In this document: positions 16,735 to 24,529 of the stretch, in pieces
Layout of the letters: each line of letters starts with the position of its first letter
How positions within the stretch are numbered: the stretch's first letter is position 1
Notes under the pieces: model-generated
The model's input: only the letters and a program-made list of their open reading frames with translations
What the model was told of the DNA's origin: nothing
Databases searched by the model: none
Translations under genes and position numbers: made by a program
Assembly: GCF_036250065.1 (NCBI RefSeq)
Contig: NZ_CP109199.1
Span: forward strand, 4,774,001-4,838,000
Source of the DNA: Micromonospora sp. NBC_01699
Lineage (GTDB): Bacteria; Actinomycetota; Actinomycetes; Mycobacteriales; Micromonosporaceae
Length of the DNA: 64,000 nt
Direction: 5' to 3'

Positions 16735-19179
16735 TCAGCGGGCGGCCTCGGCGGTGACGAACCGCGCCAGCCGGGCCACACCCTCTTCGAGCTGCTCCGG
16801 CGTGAGGTAGCTGACCGACAGCCGGATGCTGGTCTCGCCGCCGGCGTCCGGGTAGAAGTAGGACATCGGCGTCCAGATCACGCCGTAGTCCTCCGCCGAC
16901 CGGGCCAGTGCCGCCCCGTCGGCGCGAAACGGCACCTGGAGGGTGAGGAAGAACCCGCCGGTGGGCGTGTTCCACCGTACGCCGATCGCCTCGCGACGGT
17001 CGGCCGGGAACCAACGGTCGAGCAGTTCGATGGTATGACGCATGGCGTCGCCGTAGAACGCGGACGCCGGCGCGGTGAAGGCGGAGGCCCGGCCCTCGCC
17101 CTCCAGCAGCAGGCCGCCGACGACCGCCTGGCTCAGCGGCGCGGTGTTCAGCGTCACCATGCTCTTGATTTTCGCGATCTCGTCCGCCAACAGCGTCTGC
17201 CGGCCGGCGCCGTCGGTGACCGGTTGGTCGGCCACCACGAAGCCGACCCGGACCCCGGGGAAAAAGGTCTTGGAGTACGAGCCGAGCTGCACCACCCGGC
17301 GCCGCTCGTCCATCGCCTTCAGCGTGGGCAGCTGACGCCCCGGACTGACCAGCCGGTATGGGCTGTCCTCCAGGACGAGGAAGTCGTGCCGGGCGGCCAG
17401 GCTCAACAGGGCGGAGCGCGCGGCCAGCGGAATGGTGTTGCCCGACGGGTTCGAGTGGTCCGGCACCACGTAGCAGGCCCGTGGCCGACGGCCTCGGGCA
17501 CGCTCGGCGCGGATCACCTCGTCGAGCGTCGCGGGGTCGAAACCGGTCGGCCCCTCCGGTACCGCGACCACGGTGACGCCCAGCAGGCGGGCGACCCCGG
17601 TGATGCCGACGTAGCAGGGAGTGGATACCAGCAGTACATCGTCCTGGCCGGCAATCAGGGCGCGTACGGTCAGCAGCATGGCCTCCTGGGCACCGCTGGT
17701 GACGACCACGGCATCCGGCGGCACCACGATCCCCTCGTCCAGCCGGAGCGAGTCGGCGATCAGGTCGCGGATGATCCCGCTGGCCGGCCCGTACTGGAAA
17801 AGCGCCTCACGGACCTGCTCGGGCGAGCGGCCCTCGGCCGCCAGATGCGCCAGGTAACGCCGCGCGTGGTCGAACATCCGCTCCGGATCTCCGAAGAGCG
17901 GACCGAACGGGCGCCCGGGAGCGAACGAGACGGCCCGCGGGAACCGCATGGTCACCTCGTTGAGGAAGTTCATGGTGTCCAGCACCGGGTCGGTGAGACT
18001 GGCGTGCAGGTCCTGCCGCCGCAGACAGTCCGATGGCCCCGGTACGGCCGGATCCGCCACCGCTACGGCCGGAAGCGGCCGGGCGACGACGGTCGAGGCG
18101 ACGACGGCGCCCGGTCCCGGCAGTAGGTCCGGACCGGCATCGGCGACCGTGGCGGTGCCGGAGAGGAGCATGGCGTCGATCAGTTCGTCGACCAGGATGT
18201 CCAGCACCTGTCGAACGCCGTCCTGTTTCCCGACCGCCAGGCCGTGCAGCACCGGACGGCCGACCAGCACCGCGTCCGCGCCCAACGCGAGTGAGATCAG
18301 GATGTCGACACCGCGGCCGATCCCACCGTCGAGCAGCACCGGCACGTCGGCGCCGACCTCGGCGGCGATTCCGGGCAGGGCGTCGACGGTGGCCAGTACC
18401 CCGTCGAGCTGCCGGCCGCCGTGGTTGGAGACCAGCACGCCGTTCGCGCCGGCATCAACGGCCCGCCGGGCGTCCGCCGGGTGCAGGATGCCCTTGAGCA
18501 GGATCGGCAGCGGGCTGATCGACCGCAGCCAGCTCACCACCGACCAGTCCAACCGAGCGTCGAACTCGGCGACGGCGTGCTCGTTGGGCGAGCGCCCGGC
18601 GGTGCCCGCGATGTTGGCCGCGTGTATCCCGTCCGGCAGTCGGAAACCGTTGCGGATGTCCCGCTGCCGCCGGCCCAGCCGGGGCGCGTCGACCGTGAGC
18701 ACCAGAGCCTCGAAGCCCGCCCGCTCGGCCCGTTCGATCAGTCGCCGGGTGGTCGAGCGATCCCGGAAGCAGTAGATCTGCAACCACAGCGGTGCGGTGG
18801 TGGCCGCCGCGATCTCCTCGAAGGTGCGCCCGGCGAAGGTGCTCACCACGAACGGCAACCCGGCCGATCCGGCGGCGGCGGCCGTGGCCACCTCACCGTC
18901 CGGATCGACCATGGTGTGGTACGCGGTGGGCGCGATCGCCAACGGCGCCGGCCAGGTGCGCCCGAGCACCCGGGTCCGCGCATCGGGCCGGGCCAACCCG
19001 GTCAACACCCGGGGCACCACGTGCAGCCGGTCGAAGGCCGCCCGGTTGGCGGCCAGCGTCCGCTCCTCCCCGGCGGCCCCCGCGATGAAATCCCAGAGCT
19101 GGGGATCCAGCCGCTGCTGTGCCAGACGCGCGAGGTCGGCCAGGTCGATGACCTTCGCGAGGGCGGGCGCCTCGGTCAT
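16735..19179 (-). CDS. HmO-HpgT fusion: 4-hydroxymandelate oxidase + 4-hydroxyphenylglycine transaminase
   Basis: 814 aa. Residues 1-350 are an FMN-dependent alpha-hydroxy-acid oxidase: QIY near 134, ILLKG with Lys229, SNHGGRQLDG with His253 and Arg256, and DGGIGRG. This half oxidises 4-hydroxymandelate to 4-hydroxybenzoylformate. An Ala/Pro/Val-rich linker (about 350-385) leads to a class I/II PLP aminotransferase (about 388-814) with SNPSG, LEDSPY and SYSKTFFPG, where Lys637 is the Schiff-base lysine. This half is expected to aminate 4-hydroxybenzoylformate to L-4-hydroxyphenylglycine. The two activities are usually encoded separately in glycopeptide clusters; fusions are, to my recollection, known in ramoplanin/enduracidin-type clusters. 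It overlaps hmaS by 4 bp (ATGA), so both are made together. Both active sites look intact. Confidence 0.93.
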   Translation of the reverse strand: MTEAPALAKVIDLADLARLAQQRLDPQLWDFIAGAAGEERTLAANRAAFDRLHVVPRVLTGLARPDARTRVLGRTWPAPLAIAPTAYHTMVDPDGEVATAAAAGSAGLPFVVSTFAGRTFEEIAAATTAPLWLQIYCFRDRSTTRRLIERAERAGFEALVLTVDAPRLGRRQRDIRNGFRLPDGIHAANIAGTAGRSPNEHAVAEFDARLDWSVVSWLRSISPLPILLKGILHPADARRAVDAGANGVLVSNHGGRQLDGVLATVDALPGIAAEVGADVPVLLDGGIGRGVDILISLALGADAVLVGRPVLHGLAVGKQDGVRQVLDILVDELIDAMLLSGTATVADAGPDLLPGPGAVVASTVVARPLPAVAVADPAVPGPSDCLRRQDLHASLTDPVLDTMNFLNEVTMRFPRAVSFAPGRPFGPLFGDPERMFDHARRYLAHLAAEGRSPEQVREALFQYGPASGIIRDLIADSLRLDEGIVVPPDAVVVTSGAQEAMLLTVRALIAGQDDVLLVSTPCYVGITGVARLLGVTVVAVPEGPTGFDPATLDEVIRAERARGRRPRACYVVPDHSNPSGNTIPLAARSALLSLAARHDFLVLEDSPYRLVSPGRQLPTLKAMDERRRVVQLGSYSKTFFPGVRVGFVVADQPVTDGAGRQTLLADEIAKIKSMVTLNTAPLSQAVVGGLLLEGEGRASAFTAPASAFYGDAMRHTIELLDRWFPADRREAIGVRWNTPTGGFFLTLQVPFRADGAALARSAEDYGVIWTPMSYFYPDAGGETSIRLSVSYLTPEQLEEGVARLARFVTAEAAR

Positions 19180-20189
19180 TCCGTGACCAGACGGTCACGC
19201 TCCACGGCTTCGTACAGTGCACGGATGTTCCGTGAGCCGAATCCGCGCGAACCGCGACGCTGGATGAGCTCGTAGAACAGGGTGTTGCGGTCGTACGGTG
19301 ACCGGGAGAACAGTTGCAGCAGGTATCCCCACTCGTCCCGGTCGGCCAGCACGTTCGCCTCCCGTAGCGCGCCGATCTCGGCTGCCATCTCCGGGAACCG
19401 CTCGCCGAGCATGTCGTAGTACGTCGGCGGAGTGCTCAGGAACGTCACACCCCGCTCCCGGAACTGCGCGACAGCAGGCAGGATCTCGTCGACCAGGAAT
19501 GCCAGGTGCTGCACCCCGGGCCCGTCGTTGCGCTCCAGGAAGGCGTCGAGCTGACCCGGGTTGCGGGTCACGTCCGGCGCGACGAGCGTGAACGTGACCT
19601 CGCCGGTGGCGCTGCGCACCACCACCGAGTCCATCGCCTGGCCACCGACGTCGACGTACTCGCTGGAGAACCGGGCCAGGCCGAGACCCGCACCGTAGAA
19701 GTCGGCGACCGCCTGGAGCGAGCCGCCGGCCACGCAGATCGCGACGTGGTCGAGCAGCCGAACATGCCCGCCCGGCCGAGTCGGCGCGCCGGGCTGCGGC
19801 GTCCAGACGCGGTGCGCCGGGTCCCGACCGATGTTGCCGGCCGGAACCAGTGTGTGCCGTACGGCGCCGAAGTCGGAGATCACCGGCTGGCCGTCGACGA
19901 CGCTCACCCGGGCACCGGCCGCGCGTGCGGCGGCACTCGTCGCCTGGACGTCGTCACAGGTCAGGGCGATGTCGGCGATGCCGTCGCCGTGTTGGGCCAG
20001 AAACTGTGCCGTGACCGGGCCGGACGTGACGATCAGGTCCACGTCCCCCTGACGGAGCAGCGCGGAGGTTCGGCGGTCAGTGACCGAGTCCGCGACATGG
20101 GTGAAGCCCATGGCCGTCACGAAGTAGTGCTGAACGGATACCGGATCGTCGACGTACAGCTCGACATACGCCAGGGACTGGGCGCTCAT
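19176..20189 (-). CDS. hmaS: 4-hydroxymandelate synthase
   Basis: 337 aa. A two-domain vicinal-oxygen-chelate dioxygenase related to 4-hydroxyphenylpyruvate dioxygenase (HPPD). The likely iron ligands are His148 (LLDHVAI), His228 (VQHLAFL) and Glu307 (FYELIQR). It is a little shorter than HPPD. The neighbouring HmO-HpgT fusion makes the synthase reading (4-hydroxyphenylpyruvate to 4-hydroxymandelate) far more likely than tyrosine catabolism. It is the first committed step of 4-hydroxyphenylglycine. The start is 37 bp downstream of the hydroxylase stop on the same strand, so hydroxylase-hmaS-fusion form one operon read from the activator site at 21969-21998. No homogentisate-pathway gene is nearby. 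Confidence 0.94.
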   Translation of the reverse strand: MSAQSLAYVELYVDDPVSVQHYFVTAMGFTHVADSVTDRRTSALLRQGDVDLIVTSGPVTAQFLAQHGDGIADIALTCDDVQATSAAARAAGARVSVVDGQPVISDFGAVRHTLVPAGNIGRDPAHRVWTPQPGAPTRPGGHVRLLDHVAICVAGGSLQAVADFYGAGLGLARFSSEYVDVGGQAMDSVVVRSATGEVTFTLVAPDVTRNPGQLDAFLERNDGPGVQHLAFLVDEILPAVAQFRERGVTFLSTPPTYYDMLGERFPEMAAEIGALREANVLADRDEWGYLLQLFSRSPYDRNTLFYELIQRRGSRGFGSRNIRALYEAVERDRLVTE

Positions 20190-20226
20190 CGCCCGCCTTC
20201 CTCTCGACTCGGTTCGGGGCGCGCGC

Positions 20227-21819
20227 TCACCAGCTCCACTCTCGCTTGTTGAGGAGGTGCTCGGCGGTGATGCCGCGCCCGGAACACCAGGCCAGGAACT
20301 CGTCGATCTGCTTGAGTTGGTAGGTGTCCTCGGTGTACGTCGTCGCCATCACGTGCCCCTGCCAGGACTCCTCGCCCATCGCGTAGATACAGGCATCGTC
20401 CGCGCCGAGCTCCATCATGATCGCGGCCGCCTGGGCCGCGTTGGAGCCGGACAGCTTGCGGGAGTCGCTCATCTTCTTGCTCACCGGCTTGGTGATCAGC
20501 CCCTGGTAGAGCCAGGTCAGCGGGGCGCCGTCGCACTCCATGCCGAGGAAGGCCATATCGATCTTTCCGACCCGCTCACGGATGTAGCGATAGAGCGTGG
20601 GATCGATGCCCGAGGAGTCCGCGCCGATGAACACCGACGCACCGGCAAGCCGCACCGAGTACGTGGACTTGCCCCGGATGTCGAGGTCGGCGTGCTCGCC
20701 GAGGAACGGCGTGGCCACCACCGTACCGCCGGGGAAGGGAACCTCGTCGAAGTCGTCCACCTCCACCACGGGCAGGCCGATGTGCTTCATGTACAGGCCC
20801 ATCGACGGGTCGACCAGATTGCCGCGAGACGTCCGGGGCACCACCACCTTGCCGACCCGGCCGCGCAGTTGCAGGAGGGTCTCCAGCACGATGTGGTCCT
20901 GGTGGCCGTGGGTGATCAGCACCAGGTCGATGAAGTCGGGCAGGTCGTCGAGGGTGTAGCGGTCGCCGCCCTTGGTGTTGTCCGTACTGATGAACGGATC
21001 AGTGACGATGGCCGCCTCGGGCGTTTGCAGCACCAGGCACGCGTGGCCGAAGTAGCGGATCCGGCCTCCCCTGGTGATGTGCCGGTCCGGGACGAGGCTC
21101 GGCTGGTCGGTGAGCATGGTGTCCAGCAGGGCGGCCTGCTCGTCGTCGAGCTCCAGTGCCTCGCGCAGTGCGGTCAGCGTGGTGGGCTTGACCCGCGCCC
21201 GGACCAGCGCTTCAAGGCCCGGGTGACGGAACGGGATCGCGAGGTCGAGCACACCGGGCCGGGCCAGGCGGGGAGTGCTGAGGATGAACGGCCGCTCCAC
21301 GCCTTCGTCCAGCGAGACCTGGATCGACTGGCGGCGCTCGTCGTAGGCCGGGCTCCGGTAGAGCAGCGGCTCAAGGAACCGGACCGACGGCTGGTTGCTG
21401 GTGTCGTAGGCCAGCTCGACGAGCCCGTTCAGCGCCGCCGGCAGCTTCGGATACAACGGCGACAGGTCGAAGCCGGTGGCGTTCTCCCGTACCAGATCCT
21501 CCGCCTCGGCAACGGCGGCCGCGAAGTCCAGCATGTCCGCCCGATCCCGCTTGATCGTGTCGACGAGCGCGGCCACCTCGTCGGCCCGGGACTCCTCAAT
21601 GTTCACGAAGTAGCCGCCCCGCAGCTGCGGGTTGTGGCTGGCCGCGACATGCACCTGCGGCGAGTGCAGGTACGACTCCAGTAGCGGCATCTGCACGTTG
21701 GCCAGGTTCATTGCCGCCTGCACGGGGGCAACCGTGTACAGCCAGGCGTAGAACCGGTCCACCAGCGGCTCGATGATCACATTGGAGCGAAGATACTTTT
21801 GTTCGGTCTCAGCGCACAT
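20227..21819 (-). CDS. CmlA-type di-iron beta-hydroxylase of carrier-bound amino acids
   Basis: 530 aa from the ATG at 21819, chosen because GGAGGA lies 7 bp before it; a 17-residue extension is possible but has no such signal. The N-terminal half (to about 245) matches the all-alpha/beta dimerisation arm of CmlA. The C-terminal half is a metallo-beta-lactamase fold with THGHQDH (His304, His306, Asp308, His309), numbering almost identical to chloramphenicol CmlA, and further candidate ligands Glu375 and Asp401. The total length equals CmlA (about 530). Family members hydroxylate the beta carbon of an amino acid tethered to an NRPS carrier; relatives in ramoplanin-like clusters act on Asn. Here Asp or Asn modules are the best candidate substrates. 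It is not a lactamase or lactonase: the N-terminal domain and context exclude that. Confidence 0.9.
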   Translation of the reverse strand: MCAETEQKYLRSNVIIEPLVDRFYAWLYTVAPVQAAMNLANVQMPLLESYLHSPQVHVAASHNPQLRGGYFVNIEESRADEVAALVDTIKRDRADMLDFAAAVAEAEDLVRENATGFDLSPLYPKLPAALNGLVELAYDTSNQPSVRFLEPLLYRSPAYDERRQSIQVSLDEGVERPFILSTPRLARPGVLDLAIPFRHPGLEALVRARVKPTTLTALREALELDDEQAALLDTMLTDQPSLVPDRHITRGGRIRYFGHACLVLQTPEAAIVTDPFISTDNTKGGDRYTLDDLPDFIDLVLITHGHQDHIVLETLLQLRGRVGKVVVPRTSRGNLVDPSMGLYMKHIGLPVVEVDDFDEVPFPGGTVVATPFLGEHADLDIRGKSTYSVRLAGASVFIGADSSGIDPTLYRYIRERVGKIDMAFLGMECDGAPLTWLYQGLITKPVSKKMSDSRKLSGSNAAQAAAIMMELGADDACIYAMGEESWQGHVMATTYTEDTYQLKQIDEFLAWCSGRGITAEHLLNKREWSW

Positions 21820-21968
21820 GGATGTTCCTCCATCCGGGAATTGATGCAGCACGACCGGCCGGACGCGCACCAGGGGAAGTGTTCGAAAAGCTGCCGGAAT
21901 GGTTCGTCTGCGGCCATGAATTTGTATCGCCCGGTCGATCGTCTGGAAAGACCGGCGTTACGTCATGC

Positions 21969-21998
21969 GTTCAACTGTTGTCCCGGCATCAGTCGAAC
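21969..21998. promoter_or_regulatory. StrR-family activator binding site (predicted), before the hydroxylase-Hpg operon
   Basis: GTTCAACTG (21969-21977) and CAGTCGAAC (21990-21998) fit the family half-sites perfectly, with a 12-bp spacer. The site is 150 bp upstream of the hydroxylase ATG and starts 13 bp beyond the end of the activator gene itself. It should drive hydroxylase, hmaS and the HmO-HpgT fusion. It is the best match of the four in this window. Confidence 0.75.
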
Positions 21999-22010
21999 AC
22001 CGAATGCGCG

Positions 22011-23054
22011 TCAGGCCATACGGCGCGAGCGCTGGTCGAGGTCGTCCGCGATCTCGCACCATTCATCGGCGCACCGGCGGGCGACGTCGGCCAGGATATA
22101 GGTGGTGTGCGGTGGTAGTCCGTCACTTACATGCCCCCATTCGCCGGGGCGCAGTGCCTTGGATAGGATCCAGCGCAGCAGGTCCCGGCCGGCCTCACTG
22201 AACCGTAGCGACGGGTCGACCCGCAGGCCCTGTAGCATCGCCTCGATGTCCGGCTCGTTGGCCGAGTCGACACTCCGGCGGGCCGGCTGGCGCGCCGGCC
22301 GACGCTCCGCCCGTTCGTTGTTACCCGGGACCGGGTCTTCCCCTCGCTCGATCCGCTTGCGCACGTCACTGGCGGTTGCGGGGGAGATCCCGGCACGCTT
22401 GCCGATCTCGCGCAGCGACGCCATCGGAAACTCGCGGATCACCTCGGCGGCCTTGAGTCGCCCCTCCGCGTTGTCCAGCGGACGCACCCGCCCGTCGCGC
22501 CCGACCCGTGATCGCGCCTCGTCGAACGAGTCGTCCTCCACCGCCAGGCGGCGACGCAGATTGCCCACCAGTCGGGCGCTGATCCCCGCGGCCACCGCGA
22601 TGGCGCGATCCGACCAGGCCGGGTGGGAGACGATGATGCGCTCGGCGGCGCTCGTCCGGTCGGTCAGGGACAGCGGCCGCCCGTGGGAGATATTGGCCTT
22701 CACCGCCAACACGAAGGCTTCCTGCTCGGTGCCTTCGAAGAACCGGACCTCGATCGTCTCGTCATTGCGCAGCTTGGCCGCCGCGAGTCGGTGCATTCCG
22801 TCAATTACCCTCATCGTCGCCCGGTGCACGATGATGGGCGGAAGTTTCGCCTCCACGGCGGCCAGCACCTGAATGTGTTCCTGATCCTCACCCTCGCTAC
22901 GCGGGGAATCCGCAGGCAGCAGGGTGCGCACCGGTATTCGGCACGTCTGAGCCGCACCACCTTTTAGGATATCCAGATGCTGGATGGTGGGGCCGCGGTC
23001 ATGGAATGAACTGATGGACATGGCTGTAGTGATAAGCGATTGCGTCAAGTGCAC
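22011..23054 (-). CDS. StrR/ParB-like pathway-specific transcriptional activator
   Basis: Up to 347 aa. The N-terminal half is a ParB/Srx-like domain (LPPIIVHRATMRVIDGMHRLAAAKLR, about 75-100; then VKANISHGRPLSLTDR). A helix-turn-helix follows (WSDRAIAVAAGISARLVGNLRRRL, about 150-173) and a second possible one lies at ASLREIGKRAGISPATASDVRKRI. This is the architecture of StrR and its relatives in glycopeptide and lipodepsipeptide clusters. Four sites of the StrR type in the window support the call. The start is uncertain: GTG at 23054 has a purine run too close to it, and ATG at 23021 has no Shine-Dalgarno. It is transcribed away from the alpha/beta hydrolase gene, with a 500-bp gap between them. 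Confidence 0.9.
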   Translation of the reverse strand: MHLTQSLITTAMSISSFHDRGPTIQHLDILKGGAAQTCRIPVRTLLPADSPRSEGEDQEHIQVLAAVEAKLPPIIVHRATMRVIDGMHRLAAAKLRNDETIEVRFFEGTEQEAFVLAVKANISHGRPLSLTDRTSAAERIIVSHPAWSDRAIAVAAGISARLVGNLRRRLAVEDDSFDEARSRVGRDGRVRPLDNAEGRLKAAEVIREFPMASLREIGKRAGISPATASDVRKRIERGEDPVPGNNERAERRPARQPARRSVDSANEPDIEAMLQGLRVDPSLRFSEAGRDLLRWILSKALRPGEWGHVSDGLPPHTTYILADVARRCADEWCEIADDLDQRSRRMA

Positions 23055-23567
23055 TCCCCGTTAGTGCGGGGGACAGTCGGAACTCTCCCGCCCCTTCATC
23101 TAAACAAGTTCATCGACTGGCCCCAATTAAATGGCGTGGCGATCGCATCGTAGCCCTCGGCCATTGGGCGAGTCGACCCCGTCGTCCTGATTAGACCATC
23201 CCTGCCTCCTCCCCCCACCCAGAGTAGGCCGGCTTCTGCCGACACGCAGCGTCGCGATCCGAAGTGAAGCGTCAATACGTGCCAGGCAGCCGGGTCGGTC
23301 ACGGACGACGCGCCACTGCGCTCTGTGAGATCGACCCGACGTGGGTGCCGGGTGGAACTTCTACGGTGTTCAGGTGCGGCGCGGTGACAGTTGAACACTT
23401 GAACAGCCCGCCAGACACGCGCCGGACATTGATCGCGGGTACGGGACGGTGCCATCGTGTCTGCGGCAGATGCGTCAGCAGCAACCGGCCCGGGGACGAC
23501 TGCCGTTCGGCGCCGCGACTCTTCGCACCCGGCGCGACCTCGGCAACCACAGCAGAGGAGCCGTCTC
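23055..23567. other. Divergent regulatory gap between activator and hydrolase genes
   Basis: About 510 bases without a credible gene; short open frames here lack ribosome-binding sites and protein-like composition. The G+C is slightly lower near 23100-23200. The only structured element I see is the StrR-type site at 23368-23396, placed where it could act on the hydrolase, the activator, or both. The hydrolase ribosome-binding site AGAGGAG is at 23554-23560. Confidence 0.6.
23368..23396. promoter_or_regulatory. Imperfect StrR-family activator site between activator and hydrolase
   Basis: The right half CAGTTGAAC (23388-23396) is perfect. The left half GTTCAGGTG (23368-23376) matches 7 of 9 consensus positions. 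The spacer is 11 bp. It lies 172 bp before the hydrolase GTG and 314 bp before the longest activator start, so autoregulation is possible. Confidence 0.5.
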
Positions 23568-24371
23568 GTGCCCTTCGTAACGACCAACGGGGTCACCCTG
23601 TCGTACCAGAGCGACGGCGCGGGTGATCCGGTCCTGCTCATCATGGGGTCGTCGGCCGCCGGTCACGTGTGGACCATCCATCAGACCCCGGCGCTCCACC
23701 GGGCGGGCTATCGGACGGTCATCTTCCACAACCGAGGTATTCCGCCGTCGTCGGTCCCGCCCGGCGACTACACCCTTGAGGAGCTCGCCACCGACACGGC
23801 GGGCCTGATAGAGACCCTCGACCTCGGTCCGTGCCACATCGTCGGCACCTCGCTTGGTGCGATCGTCGCCCAGGAGGTGGCGATCCGATGGCCCCACCTG
23901 GTGCGCTCGGCGGTCCTGATCGCCACCCGCGCCCGCACCGACGTGCTACGGGCAAAGATGTCCCTGGCCGACAAGGCGTTGCGGGAGAGCGGCATCGCGC
24001 TGCCGGCCCCGTACCGGGCCGCGCGGACCGCGCTGGAGATGTTGTCCCCGGCGACCCTCAACGACGAGGAGGCCGTCGGCAACTGGCTCGACATTTTCGA
24101 GCTCTCCGGTGGCCAGGACGTCGCCGTCGGCCAAGAGGCCGTCATTGACAATCTCGGCGACCGCCGGCCGGCCCTGGGTCGGATCACCGTGCCGTGCCGG
24201 GCCATTGCCTTCAGTGACGACCTGATCTGCCCACCCCACCTCGTCGCGGAGACGGCGGAGGCCATTCCCGGCTGCGACCTGGTACAGATCGACGGCTGCG
24301 GCCACATTGGCTATCTGGAACGCCCGGACGAGGTGAACGGTGCGATCCTCGAATTCCTTCAGAAGTACTGA
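23568..24371 (+). CDS. Alpha/beta hydrolase
   Basis: 267 aa from a GTG at 23568, chosen for AGAGGAG 7 bp upstream; the open frame extends further 5' but without protein-like content. It is a typical alpha/beta hydrolase: an oxyanion stretch near LLIMGSS, nucleophile elbow GTSLGA (Ser95), an acid in FSDDLICPP (Asp217 or 218) and GHIGY with His246. There is no signal peptide. Such single-domain hydrolases are common in NRPS clusters as editing or accessory enzymes, and ramoplanin-type clusters carry one; sequence alone does not give a substrate. It precedes the ABC exporter on the same strand with 158 bp between them, possibly one transcript. Confidence 0.85.
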   Translation: MPFVTTNGVTLSYQSDGAGDPVLLIMGSSAAGHVWTIHQTPALHRAGYRTVIFHNRGIPPSSVPPGDYTLEELATDTAGLIETLDLGPCHIVGTSLGAIVAQEVAIRWPHLVRSAVLIATRARTDVLRAKMSLADKALRESGIALPAPYRAARTALEMLSPATLNDEEAVGNWLDIFELSGGQDVAVGQEAVIDNLGDRRPALGRITVPCRAIAFSDDLICPPHLVAETAEAIPGCDLVQIDGCGHIGYLERPDEVNGAILEFLQKY

Positions 24372-24529
24372 CCCGAACGCCGGCGGGACTCGCCGACCAG
24401 GCGCGGGGTCAGGTCGTGGTCGACGTTTATCGGGCCCGGTGGCTCCACCGCCGGACACATCGACCGCCGCGCCACCCGAGACCCTGGGCGTCACGCCCGG
24501 CCGGGCACCCCGACGAGAGGCGGTTTGGC

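Noticed and set aside
19176-20189. 4-hydroxyphenylpyruvate dioxygenase of tyrosine catabolism
   Set aside because: The fold is shared, but it is translationally coupled to the HmO-HpgT fusion, which uses the product of hydroxymandelate synthase.
20227-21819. Metallo-beta-lactamase or quorum-quenching lactonase
   Set aside because: The HxHxDH motif alone would suggest this, but the 530-aa length, the 240-residue N-terminal domain and the Hpg/NRPS neighbours fit CmlA-type hydroxylases.
21820-21870. Longer start of the hydroxylase (17 more residues)
   Set aside because: GGAGGA is spaced correctly for the ATG at 21819, and the shorter protein equals CmlA in length and motif numbering.
23096-23644. 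Small - strand gene in the activator-hydrolase gap
   Set aside because: Overlaps the hydrolase start, lacks a ribosome-binding site and has no protein-like pattern.
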